Shown here piece after piece: positions 47,992-56,480 of a DNA stretch of 64,000 nucleotides. The position numbers and the translations under genes were made by a program. Position 1 is the first letter of the stretch. Each line of letters opens with the position of its first letter. The stretch lies in the NCBI GenBank assembly GCA_023091665.1, contig JALJCQ010000001.1, positions 868,001 to 932,000 on the forward strand. The letters run 5' to 3'. The notes beneath the pieces were generated by a model. That model saw only the letters and a list, made by a program, of their open reading frames with translations, was not told the origin of the DNA and ran no database searches. The stretch comes from Pythium myriotylum (lineage: Eukaryota > Oomycota > Peronosporomycetes > Pythiales > Pythiaceae).

Positions 47992-50604
47992 TTACTCAAA
48001 ATTATGCTTCAGCTCCATCTCAAGTTGCTTCACACGACTGAGTAATTTTTTTATCATACAGAAGTTTATCGCTGTAATTTTACTATAATCAATGTTCATC
48101 TGATATCCTTCTATGTCATCTTCATCCACTTTCTTCAAGTTTTCATTCGGTGTCATCGATAGTAAATTTATGTATCCAGCTGCATACAATTCTTGACTAA
48201 TGAAGCCAATCTTTGGAATTGTTTCATCTGACCCTTTGTATTTGTATTCATAAACATTTAGGTCATAGAATTTATCGCAATAATTAGTGTCTAATTGGTC
48301 GATAATGTCCTTACATCTACGATCCGATGTACAATAAATCGACGAACATTGAATAGGACCACCAAACATAGCAGCTACTGACACCGTAACGGGGCCCAAT
48401 TGACTTGTTGTGTAAGCTGTGGATGTTCCAGTAGCATAAAGTTGGCCACCTACATTAAATGTATTCGAAACGGTTCCACTAACGTGTAGAGTTGTACTTG
48501 GTGTTGTTGTACCTATTCCCAGTCGTCCATTTGTATCAAGAATCATTTTAGTTGAGTTATTGATTCCGAATCGCAAGTCATTATTAGTCAAATTGCCCAT
48601 CCAAGTAGCATTTGTGGTAGTTGTATTTGCTCCAGAGTTAATTTCAATACAAAAATCTATTGGAGAAACATTGTTCGATTGCAAATCTAATACTTTCTGG
48701 TATGAACCATCAACATAGTTTGCGGAACCAAAGCAAGTAATTCCAGCGTTGGCTGTAGCATTAACAGCAATAGCTCCAGTTGATAGACAACGTAAAGTTT
48801 CTGATAAATTATTGGTCGCTGATTGAGTCAGAAACACTAGATCGCCAGCCGCAGCTGCTGTTCTTTGACATAAAATTACTCCATGAGGCATGCCATCGCT
48901 AAGAGCGTTTCTAAAAGCTATTCCTGCAGCGTTATATTGACCATTTGCATTAGTTGTAGCCAGTATATTCAATCCAAAAGCACTTGCATTAGTAGTTCCG
49001 GTAGTCGTTGTAGCATCAGAGCTCGTTAAATTTATTTTTGCAATATTCGTGATGCTTCTGTTTGAATCAACCACAAGAGCTTTACTTGCACTTGCCGTCC
49101 CAGTGGTCGCTCCAGATAAAAAGTTTAACTCAGTAGCCGACGATGTAATTAATGTTCCACCAAGCTTTAATCCAATAGTAGATGCATTATGATTTAAAAT
49201 ATCTACATTACCAGAAGTATCGCATTGTAATCGTCTTGTATTGTTTGAATTTAAAAAGAAACTATGGCTTGTAAAAGAGCCAATATCTTGAGCACCACCA
49301 CTATTTTGAATGGTTAAGCGAAAGGTACTCGTTGAGGTTGTATTACTGATTGAAAGTGGAGTCGTTCCATTCGTTATCGTGAGCGAACTCGGTAATGTTA
49401 AATCTCCAGTGGAAGCAATGTTTGGTTGTGCAGCTGTAGACAGAGTTCCGGTTAATGTTGTAGCACTTAGCGATGAAATTCCAGATACTGCTCCTGATGA
49501 ACTAATTGTCATTCTACCTGTATTACTTGTTTGAAAGACTAAATTGTTTGCTGTAGATGTTCCAAAATAAGCATCTCCGTTAGTAAAATGAAACAGAGCA
49601 CATGTTGAAGTACCATTTATAGATCTAAACGATTGCCCGTTAGCGGTTAGAGTAGCGGTTACTAATCCCGCCGTATTCAATGATGTTAAAGTTCCAACTG
49701 AGGTAATATTAGGCTGAACAGCTGTTTGAAGCGTTCCAGTAATTGATGTAGCCGTAAGAGTCGCTAAAGTTCCAAGCGATGTGATATTTGGCTGAGCAGC
49801 TGTTTGAAGTGTTCCATATAAAGTTGAAGCGGATATATTCGAAGCTGTCAATGTGTTATTAACAGCTACATTTCCATTCGTTAATATTGACATTTGCACT
49901 AAAGCATTATTCGTGGCAAAAGTTAGCGGATGATTGCTGAATGTTTGAAGACAACACTGAGTCCCATCGAACCACTGCTGATATACAACTGTTCCATCAC
50001 TAATCTGGTACAACGCATTTGTCAAAGCTGTTGATCCAATGATATCTAATTGCTTAGCAGGCGCAGTATTATTAATGCCTACTAAACCTGTCGATCCTAT
50101 CGTTAGTTTTCTATTTCCATTTGTTCTTAAATGAAACTTATTCGCTGTGGTACTGCCAAATGTCTGATCTCCAGATACAGAATCAACAGATAACGAGCAC
50201 GTGCTACTCGATAGGAGGTTATTACAAGATAATGGAGTAGATCCACTGATATTGAGTGTTGATGAAATTGTTCCCAATGATGTAAGGTTAGGTTGTGCGG
50301 CTGTTTGAAGAGTTCCTGTTAATTGTGATGCTGAGAGATTATTAATGTTCGCGATGTCTCTGTTAGAGTCAACCGCAATCAATTTCCCAGCGGAAGCTGT
50401 TCCTGGTGTAATACCCGACAGCACACTCAAATCAATCATTGTTCCATTTTGATAGATATTTCCAGTGATGTACAAATCAGAAGTGTAATTCACCCCATTT
50501 CTTTTGTTATATCGCAAATCGCCAATACTAATAGTCAAGTAATCGAATGAGCCGTTATAGTCTGATGGATTGTACAAGGATGGAATATAATTAGGTGGTA
50601 GCAT
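47992..50604 (-). CDS. Fibre-like protein with beta-repeat shaft and C-terminal S74 intramolecular chaperone
   Basis: An 870-aa protein. Residues about 75-700 contain repeated units of the type LTGTLQTAAQPNITSLGT and SSTLNISG/ST, seen in fibre and adhesin proteins of large eukaryotic DNA viruses. The last 110 residues are a peptidase S74 (endosialidase-type) chaperone: TSDRRCKDII with the Ser/Lys pair, YDLNVYEYKYKG, PKIGFISQELY and a terminal coiled-coil helix. S74 domains trimerise fibres and then cut themselves off. The likely role is host attachment on the virion. ATG 50604 follows a non-ATG upstream codon. Confidence 0.82.
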   Translation of the reverse strand: MLPPNYIPSLYNPSDYNGSFDYLTISIGDLRYNKRNGVNYTSDLYITGNIYQNGTMIDLSVLSGITPGTASAGKLIAVDSNRDIANINNLSASQLTGTLQTAAQPNLTSLGTISSTLNISGSTPLSCNNLLSSSTCSLSVDSVSGDQTFGSTTANKFHLRTNGNRKLTIGSTGLVGINNTAPAKQLDIIGSTALTNALYQISDGTVVYQQWFDGTQCCLQTFSNHPLTFATNNALVQMSILTNGNVAVNNTLTASNISASTLYGTLQTAAQPNITSLGTLATLTATSITGTLQTAVQPNITSVGTLTSLNTAGLVTATLTANGQSFRSINGTSTCALFHFTNGDAYFGTSTANNLVFQTSNTGRMTISSSGAVSGISSLSATTLTGTLSTAAQPNIASTGDLTLPSSLTITNGTTPLSISNTTSTSTFRLTIQNSGGAQDIGSFTSHSFFLNSNNTRRLQCDTSGNVDILNHNASTIGLKLGGTLITSSATELNFLSGATTGTASASKALVVDSNRSITNIAKINLTSSDATTTTGTTNASAFGLNILATTNANGQYNAAGIAFRNALSDGMPHGVILCQRTAAAAGDLVFLTQSATNNLSETLRCLSTGAIAVNATANAGITCFGSANYVDGSYQKVLDLQSNNVSPIDFCIEINSGANTTTTNATWMGNLTNNDLRFGINNSTKMILDTNGRLGIGTTTPSTTLHVSGTVSNTFNVGGQLYATGTSTAYTTSQLGPVTVSVAAMFGGPIQCSSIYCTSDRRCKDIIDQLDTNYCDKFYDLNVYEYKYKGSDETIPKIGFISQELYAAGYINLLSMTPNENLKKVDEDDIEGYQMNIDYSKITAINFCMIKKLLSRVKQLEMELKHNFE

Positions 50605-50755
50605 GAGCAATCGTAGATAAGCAATCGTAGATTGCCGGAAACCAACGGTTTCTATTGCCGGATATCTATGATATCTTTTTTGTAAAACGATCCTTTATAT
50701 AATATAACAGATAGATTTGTCATACAAGATCAGTAATCGGAGATTACTAAGCGAT

Positions 50756-51424
50756 ATGAGTTCAATTCCTGATTTTGGTGGGATGCTCCCAAAGGAGTTT
50801 AAGAAGAAATCGTTTGGAGTAAACGAAAAGCTTGGTATCCAGAAGCTTTTCCGAATGATAGTTTTGGGCCCAAGCTTCTCTGGTAAATCAAATCTAGCTT
50901 TTCATATACTTAAAGAGTCTCCACACGCCTATAGTCACCTTCATGTCATAGCACGCAATCCTGACCAAGAGTTATACGATTACATCAAAGAGAAACTACA
51001 AGGTTTTGTAACGTTTTATGATCCCGATGCCCCTCCAAGTGTTGATGCTATCAAAGAGATTCCAAATGCCTTACAACTTGTTATTATTGATGATTATTCC
51101 AACGATATGAAGCTTCAGAGAGATTTGTTTAGTCATTTCTTTACTCGAGGAAGACACAAAGGGCTTTCAACAATCTTCATCGCTCATAGTTACTTTGCTA
51201 CTGACAAGATGATTAGATTAAATTCTGAATACATCGCTATTCTAAAAGCAAATTCAAAACGCGATCTACAGCTAATTTTGAAAGATTTTAATCTACCTGG
51301 AGTAAGTGAAGATGATATCTACAGGTATTACAAACAAGCAACATCTGAAAAGGGACAGATGTTGTTTATAGACTCTGTGAAGCAACAGATCCGGAAGAAT
51401 TTCAAAGGTGAAGTTTTTAATTAA
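50756..51424 (+). CDS. FtsK/HerA-type genome-packaging ATPase
   Basis: A 222-aa protein with Walker A GPSFSGKSN, Walker B LQLVIIDDYS, and the motif FTRGRHKGLSTIFIAHSYF typical of the A32-like packaging ATPases of Polintons and NCLDVs. It would drive DNA into the capsid. The first ATG is 50756; the upstream codons in frame have no ATG. A TATATAATATAAC box lies about 50 bp before the start. Confidence 0.93.
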   Translation: MSSIPDFGGMLPKEFKKKSFGVNEKLGIQKLFRMIVLGPSFSGKSNLAFHILKESPHAYSHLHVIARNPDQELYDYIKEKLQGFVTFYDPDAPPSVDAIKEIPNALQLVIIDDYSNDMKLQRDLFSHFFTRGRHKGLSTIFIAHSYFATDKMIRLNSEYIAILKANSKRDLQLILKDFNLPGVSEDDIYRYYKQATSEKGQMLFIDSVKQQIRKNFKGEVFN

Positions 51425-51499
51425 TTTCTCTCATCGAATATAACCGTAAACAAAGTTTACTCTGCAATCTTCGATTCCAACAGATCGAATATTAGAACG

Positions 51500-52372
51500 A
51501 TGACGAGCACTATCATTTTTAATCGGAATAACATTGTTTCCAATGGCTTAAACAATACATTTAGATTCAACTTTACTGGATCAAGCGTGAATTTCAAAAA
51601 TCAAGAAATAGCCCTATCGAGCCTGCAGATTTACAACTCTCAATTCAATATTAACGGGAGTTTGTACAACAACAACACGTTCAGCGTGTTAGTTCCAACA
51701 GCAGCTACTTATCAAACTGTTTCGATCACGCTTCCGAATGGGTACTATTCGTATGCAGATATTTCAAACTACATTCAGTCTCAGTTAGTTAGCATTGGTG
51801 CATACTTGATTGATTCTCAAGGTAATAACGTTGTGTATATCGCTATGAGAGAAAACGCAACGTACTATTCATGCGAAATTACTTGCTTAGCAACACCAAC
51901 TTCTGTTCCTAGTGGATATTCACGTCCATCGACTGGTTTATACTCATTAACCGGAACTGGATTACCAACCGCTACTAATACTCCTAGAATCACTGTTTCA
52001 AACAACGGATTTTCAAATGTGATTGGATTCAGTCCAGCAACATACCCATCAAGTATTCAAACTACAAATCAAGTATTTTTGAGCAATATCTCTCCACAAG
52101 TTAATCCCGTCAGCAGCTATTTAATTCGTTCTAATCTTATTAACAATCGCGTTAGCACACCACCTGATATTCTGACTTCGTTCAGTCCTCAAGGGACATC
52201 AATTGGTCAGTTGATCTCAATTCAGCCACCCGAATATCAATGGCTCTCGATTAATGATGGAGCATACAACAATATTACTCTGAGTATCGTTGATCAAGAC
52301 TTCAATAATGTTAAATTTGAAGATTCGAATTCATTGATAATGCTATTAATTCGTGATAGAAAGGCTCCATAG
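51500..52372 (+). CDS. Minor capsid (penton) protein, single jelly-roll type
   Basis: A 290-aa beta-rich protein. The start MTSTIIFNRNNIVSNGLNNT is followed by FKNQEIALSSLQIYNSQFNI and ITLPNGYYSYADISNYIQ, the pattern of Polinton minor capsid proteins. A conserved GFSNVIGFSPATYP lies near residue 175, and the C-terminus is LIMLLIRDRK. It would occupy the icosahedral vertices. It follows the packaging ATPase by 75 bp in the same direction, within a capsid block. Confidence 0.87.
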   Translation: MTSTIIFNRNNIVSNGLNNTFRFNFTGSSVNFKNQEIALSSLQIYNSQFNINGSLYNNNTFSVLVPTAATYQTVSITLPNGYYSYADISNYIQSQLVSIGAYLIDSQGNNVVYIAMRENATYYSCEITCLATPTSVPSGYSRPSTGLYSLTGTGLPTATNTPRITVSNNGFSNVIGFSPATYPSSIQTTNQVFLSNISPQVNPVSSYLIRSNLINNRVSTPPDILTSFSPQGTSIGQLISIQPPEYQWLSINDGAYNNITLSIVDQDFNNVKFEDSNSLIMLLIRDRKAP

Positions 52373-52430
52373 GAGCCCAAGTTATTTTCAATAACTAAAA
52401 CAATAATTGTAATATTATATAGACTCGATA

Positions 52431-54071
52431 ATGTTTCCAAGTTTTAAATCTGTCCGTGATCGAAAAAATAAATTGAAACAACTCGCTGAAGAGAACAGTG
52501 AGGAGCTTCAATTAGCACGCATTAAGAATGATCGATACAAACTAACGCAATGGGCTACTGATCTGGATCAAACTATAGATACTTCGAAACTTCAACAATT
52601 GCTAAGGAAAGTAGCTCCAACAACGACTTCAGCTGGTGTACAAGCAGCTCCATCAATGACAACAATGGGGATGCAAGCAGCTCCAACAGTGACAACGATG
52701 GGAACACAAGCAACACCTTCAATGACGACAATGGGTATCCAGGCAGTACCGACAATGACAACAACAGAATCGCAAACAAAGTTTGCTGGGCTTCCTACGG
52801 AAGCTTCTAGTCAATATGAAATCGAGGATATTGGTAACGAAGAAGATTCGTTGAGTGATATTGATGACTCACACAGTGCATATGACTTTGGAACTCAAGT
52901 TGAAGCGAATGATTTCAACTTTCAAAAGAATGCCCGAGAAAAAATAATTGATCAATACACCATCAACCCAACTATTATCAAAAGAAAGGTCAATCCAATT
53001 CTAAATTCTGGCACTCCAGATAAAAACGTCTATATTGGAACAGATGGCAAACTTTTCAATGTAAATAACGGTAAGTTAGCAAACAAACCACTAAATAACT
53101 ATGATTGGGTTGCAACGTATGATTACATACTGAATCTTATTGACATTGAGACAGAAGATACCGCCGTTGGTTCGTCGCATCCGTTTGGATTCAACATTGA
53201 GTCTGGAGCATACGAAGTGCTTCGTGATATTTTGATGAACAATACCTTTCCTGAGGGAACGAGATTACCAATCCCATATAAGAAGGGAAGAAACCAACAC
53301 GGTGGGTATATTCCAGTAAATGGAGGTTTTCGAGTAAAACTATTTGATGGTGAATTAAAAGTTTTTGATGGCGATCGAGCAAAATCCAACAGCCAAGTCT
53401 CATGGGAATCGACACTTGATATGTATATCAAATTTTTGAAGCAAAATAACATCTCATTCAAACAATCACCGATGTTCAAAAATCCTGAATCAAATACGTT
53501 CGCAAACAGTAATACCAATATTCAACCAGTGGATCCAAATGACAAGGTTATTTTAGATGGTAACAATCAAGTGAAAGATATTCTTATCAGATTATACAAT
53601 GACAACCCTTGGTTAGCAGATGAGAAGGTATTTCTTGAAGGGCCAAAGATTGGGAATGAAACATATTACCTTGGTGAATATGCAGCCATCATGAGTAAGA
53701 AACAGAAGGAAATTAGTCCGTCTATAAAGAGTCGTGTTGATAAAAATTCTAATTGGCTTGGAGCTCTAAACCACATTGTTGATAAATACGGTGACCGTCT
53801 TGTATCGGAGGATATTACACTAAAGTCAGTCAATCCAAAACGATTTCAAAGAGCCCTCTCGATTGACTCCATGAGTGGTTTTGGTGTTGCAGGCGTTAAT
53901 AGCCTGACGGCTAGAGAGCTTGCTCTCAAGCCTAGGGCTCTCGAGCTTCGCTCTAAAGGACGTCGAAGTATTTTAAAACATGAATTTGATAAACTTCAAG
54001 GTGCTCGTGGTCTTGGTAACGATAATCGTCGTTTGGAAAGAGAATTAAAATTGATTCGACGAGCTTTTTGA
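52431..54071 (+). CDS. Hypothetical virion-associated Maverick protein with tandem 11-aa repeats
   Basis: A 546-aa protein of unknown function. A charged coiled-coil N-terminus (about 1-55) precedes four 11-residue repeats of the form xQAxPSMTTMG (residues about 70-113), then an acidic linker. A large region (about 165-475) contains two similar blocks around DWVATYDYILNLID and WESTLDMYIKFLKQ. At 481-485 is MSGFG, which fits the (M/I/L)xGx-G consensus of adenain-type proteases, followed by a basic 61-residue tail. Its position in the capsid block suggests a structural protein. Confidence 0.6.
   Translation: MFPSFKSVRDRKNKLKQLAEENSEELQLARIKNDRYKLTQWATDLDQTIDTSKLQQLLRKVAPTTTSAGVQAAPSMTTMGMQAAPTVTTMGTQATPSMTTMGIQAVPTMTTTESQTKFAGLPTEASSQYEIEDIGNEEDSLSDIDDSHSAYDFGTQVEANDFNFQKNAREKIIDQYTINPTIIKRKVNPILNSGTPDKNVYIGTDGKLFNVNNGKLANKPLNNYDWVATYDYILNLIDIETEDTAVGSSHPFGFNIESGAYEVLRDILMNNTFPEGTRLPIPYKKGRNQHGGYIPVNGGFRVKLFDGELKVFDGDRAKSNSQVSWESTLDMYIKFLKQNNISFKQSPMFKNPESNTFANSNTNIQPVDPNDKVILDGNNQVKDILIRLYNDNPWLADEKVFLEGPKIGNETYYLGEYAAIMSKKQKEISPSIKSRVDKNSNWLGALNHIVDKYGDRLVSEDITLKSVNPKRFQRALSIDSMSGFGVAGVNSLTARELALKPRALELRSKGRRSILKHEFDKLQGARGLGNDNRRLERELKLIRRAF
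52638..52769 (+). repeat. Four tandem 33-bp coding repeats
   Basis: Units of 33 bp encode xQAxPxxTTMG; the last unit ends TTE. Each copy differs at several bases. Confidence 0.85.
53898..53958 (+). repeat. In-frame palindrome-rich coding element, copy 1
   Basis: About 61 bp beginning aatagcctgacggct, containing agagcttgctct and gagcttcgctc (short stems) and gcctaggg. It encodes NSLTARELALKPRALELRSK. It is repeated at 54280-54340 in the neighbouring gene in the same frame. Confidence 0.7.
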
Positions 54072-54087
54072 TTCTGTTTAATATAAG

Positions 54088-54363
54088 ATGAATTCGAAAA
54101 TTATAAAAGTGCGATATCCTAATCTTAGAGGTAAATCTATTAAATCAGCTGCTCATATTAATCAAGAAAGGTTATTGAAAACTCTAAGCAACCTTGTACT
54201 TCACGAAAAAAAAGCTGTAGGATCACAACAAGGAGCTATAATAGAAGCCCAGAGAGCAACCTTGGGCACCACGAAAAATAATAGCCTGACGGCAAAAGAG
54301 CTTGCTCTTGCGCCTAGGGCTTCAGAGCGTCGCTCTAAAAAACCAAAGACATTTGCGTTGTAG
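54088..54363 (+). CDS. Small basic hypothetical protein of the capsid block
   Basis: A 91-aa protein rich in Lys/Arg. Its C-terminus (NSLTAKELALAPRASERRSK) is nearly the same as part of the tail of the preceding 546-aa protein, while the rest differs. The basic character could suit DNA condensation in a virion; this is inference. It starts 17 bp after the previous stop. Confidence 0.5.
   Translation: MNSKIIKVRYPNLRGKSIKSAAHINQERLLKTLSNLVLHEKKAVGSQQGAIIEAQRATLGTTKNNSLTAKELALAPRASERRSKKPKTFAL
54280..54340 (+). repeat. In-frame palindrome-rich coding element, copy 2
   Basis: Second copy of the element at 53898-53958, starting aatagcctgacggc, with agagcttgctct, gcctagggct and a final gag-gtcgctcta. 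Read in the same frame, with small indels. Confidence 0.68.
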
Positions 54364-54437
54364 CCTTTTACATTTATTTTAGTTTTTTTAATAGGCTTTA
54401 TTTACTGGAATATATAGCATTTGCAAGAATTTAAAAT

Positions 54438-54971
54438 ATGAACTCTTACGTTTCGGTCAGTTGTGATGAGCTCACGGATGCTCAAAAAAAGAAGTTTCTA
54501 AAGACATTGAAAGTATCTTTCACTGCTTCTCAAGTTAAAGGCTCCTCAAAGAAGTTAGCACTTCATCCAGAAAACGCGAAAAAATGGAAAAAGGCTGCTC
54601 AAGCTGGTAAAGGAGTATCAATTGTATTTTCACCAGGCGAAATCGCTGCTTCGTTAAATATGGACGGAGACGCTCTTACTGGATCTGGATTGAGTGGTGG
54701 ATCGCTATGGAGCTGGATCAAGGATAAAGCATGGCCTTGGTTGAAAGAGAATGTTTGGCCTGTAGTTAAACCACTTGTATCTGGTGTTGTAGATCAAGGC
54801 GCTCAAGCTCTTGGAGCATATACAGGACAGCCAGGATTAGTCAATGCAGTTCGAGGTGAAGTAAAGAATCTTACTGGTGTTGGCGTCTGTAAAAAGGGAT
54901 CGCCTGAAATGAAAGAAAAGATGGCTAAGCTACGGTCTATGCGCAAGAGTGGAGGAAGTTTCAGACTTTGA
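54438..54971 (+). CDS. pVI-like membrane-active minor virion protein with three protease sites
   Basis: A 177-aa protein. Residues 80-84 (LTGSG) and 145-149 (LTGVG) fit the adenain consensus (M/I/L)xGx-G, and 85-89 (LSGGS) fits (M/I/L)xGG-x. Cutting would release a central segment starting with an amphipathic, Trp-rich helix (SLWSWIKDKAWPWLKENVW) followed by VSGVVDQGAQA, and a 29-residue basic C-terminal peptide with one Cys. This layout resembles adenoviral pVI, which lyses endosomes and whose C-terminal peptide activates the protease. The same element encodes such a protease. A TATA-like box lies about 25 bp upstream. Confidence 0.72.
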   Translation: MNSYVSVSCDELTDAQKKKFLKTLKVSFTASQVKGSSKKLALHPENAKKWKKAAQAGKGVSIVFSPGEIAASLNMDGDALTGSGLSGGSLWSWIKDKAWPWLKENVWPVVKPLVSGVVDQGAQALGAYTGQPGLVNAVRGEVKNLTGVGVCKKGSPEMKEKMAKLRSMRKSGGSFRL

Positions 54972-54975
54972 ATAA

Positions 54976-55380
54976 TCACCAGTATCTACTAATGTAGGGG
55001 TGACACAAGTCATTTCTTTCATATAGAAGTTTTCGATATTTTTTTTCGATCTGATCAAACGGAACATTGAATACTTCTTCCAAGCGAGATTGGTATCGTC
55101 TATCAACAATTAGATACTTAAACTTCATATAAGGATTAATCTGAATCAATTGCTGTTTGATGAGGTCGAATTCGTTTATCGTGTTAATCTGATGTTTATA
55201 TTTTTGCAGTTCCTTATTCTCCTCAGACAGTATTCTGTTTTTCTTATGGATTATAGATAGTTCCTTCTTATACATTTTTATTTGGATGATGTTATGGTGC
55301 TGAGTGCAGTAATCACCCTTTTTTGCTTCTCTGGTGCATTGCGTGTCCTTTTTTGTGATGTATTTACACATCCTGTTCAT
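54976..55380 (-). CDS. Zinc-finger and coiled-coil protein
   Basis: A 134-aa protein. Residues 1-29 hold a C-x9-C-x9-C-x2-H-type cluster ([20 protein letters not shown]), as in small viral zinc-ribbon-like domains. Residues 35-70 form a coiled coil. The C-terminus has no known match. Its ATG overlaps the integrase stop (ATGA), so the two are probably translated from one transcript. A regulatory or nucleic-acid-binding role is inferred. Confidence 0.68.
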   Translation of the reverse strand: MNRMCKYITKKDTQCTREAKKGDYCTQHHNIIQIKMYKKELSIIHKKNRILSEENKELQKYKHQINTINEFDLIKQQLIQINPYMKFKYLIVDRRYQSRLEEVFNVPFDQIEKKYRKLLYERNDLCHPYISRYW

Positions 55381-56471
55381 CTATATTTAGACCAATATTG
55401 TTTCTCTAGTGTTGACATTCTGTTTTTATTAATCAATCTGAGATTGTCTTGTGACTCCCAGGTGTTATCACTATCAGCGTATCCTTTCCATTTCACTAGA
55501 TATTTGTGCTTGCCGTTGCGTTGCTTCTTGTGATCCAGGATCTTGTCCACTTCAAACACAGCATTGTTCTCTATTGGTGCATCAGTTTTCTCTGCTTTTA
55601 CAATTTTCAAGTCATTAACTGGTTTGTATAGGACATGATTATTCTTTGATTTAATACGCATCTTTAATCCATCTAATCCAATAACTTCGTACACGGCTTT
55701 TGAAAATCTCGCACCTTCTTTTTCAAATGGCTTCGGATTCAAGCGATAACGTACAATAGAACCAGTTGGAATGCCTTTTTGTACTTGCTTAACCACTCGT
55801 TTATTGTGTTCAATTTCGTCAAAAATAACCCTCCCTTCCATTTCATTTGGTGTAGCGTTTATGGACGAATGAGTGGTATCGTTGTAGTTAGAGATAGCAT
55901 CATTCAAAAGTTTTTGTGTAAGCTTCTTAAATCCCATAGTATCCTGCATCTTTGTTAGTCTTGCCTTTATCGTTCTGATAAAACGATCTATCTTTCCAAG
56001 CACTGTATGATCTCCTGGAATAGAATTAGCGTGAGTAATTCCATTATTATCAAAATATTTCTCAACTCTATGATTTGTGAATTCACTACCATTGTCTGAC
56101 ATCAACGCAGACACTCTATGCTCTGTAATGAATTGATCAATGGCTTTTTGAACTGTATCTGCCTTTTTATTTTGTAACACTTTTGCATATCCAATGCGAC
56201 TGTTGATATTAACCGTTATCAATATTGGCTGTTTTTGCCAAAACGCAAGATCCATTTGCCATTCGTTTGGATTGTTGCTTGTGATTTTGAATTCAGGGTA
56301 CTTTTTGTTTTGAATTGAATGTTGTTGAATGCTACTTTGTGTCTTATACCATTCTTTGACTTGCTTTAATGTTAAACTTTTATCAATTGCTTTCGCTTTT
56401 TGACATAGTTTTGTTGCACCTATGAATCCTGTTTTTGGATCATAATAGAGCTTAGTAAGTAGAGAGTCCAT
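55377..56471 (-). CDS. Retroviral-type integrase with C-terminal chromodomain
   Basis: A 364-aa protein that would insert the element. An N-terminal zinc-binding-like region is weak. The catalytic core has D in [10 protein letters not shown] in [10 protein letters not shown] and, exactly 35 residues later, an Asp ([11 protein letters not shown]) where Glu is usual. A chromodomain follows at about residues 300-345 ([20 protein letters not shown] and [16 protein letters not shown]). The chromodomain would guide insertion to marked chromatin. Asp for Glu is conservative and may be normal in this clade. Confidence 0.92.
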   Translation of the reverse strand: MDSLLTKLYYDPKTGFIGATKLCQKAKAIDKSLTLKQVKEWYKTQSSIQQHSIQNKKYPEFKITSNNPNEWQMDLAFWQKQPILITVNINSRIGYAKVLQNKKADTVQKAIDQFITEHRVSALMSDNGSEFTNHRVEKYFDNNGITHANSIPGDHTVLGKIDRFIRTIKARLTKMQDTMGFKKLTQKLLNDAISNYNDTTHSSINATPNEMEGRVIFDEIEHNKRVVKQVQKGIPTGSIVRYRLNPKPFEKEGARFSKAVYEVIGLDGLKMRIKSKNNHVLYKPVNDLKIVKAEKTDAPIENNAVFEVDKILDHKKQRNGKHKYLVKWKGYADSDNTWESQDNLRLINKNRMSTLEKQYWSKYR

Positions 56472-56480
56472 ATTATTATA

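Noticed and set aside
47992..50604. Collagen-like or host cell-wall protein
   Set aside because: No Gly-x-y repeats and no signal peptide; the repeat type and S74 C-terminus fit a viral fibre.
55377..56471. LTR retrotransposon integrase
   Set aside because: No gag, reverse transcriptase or LTRs nearby; the gene sits between a pPolB and capsid genes inside Maverick TIRs.
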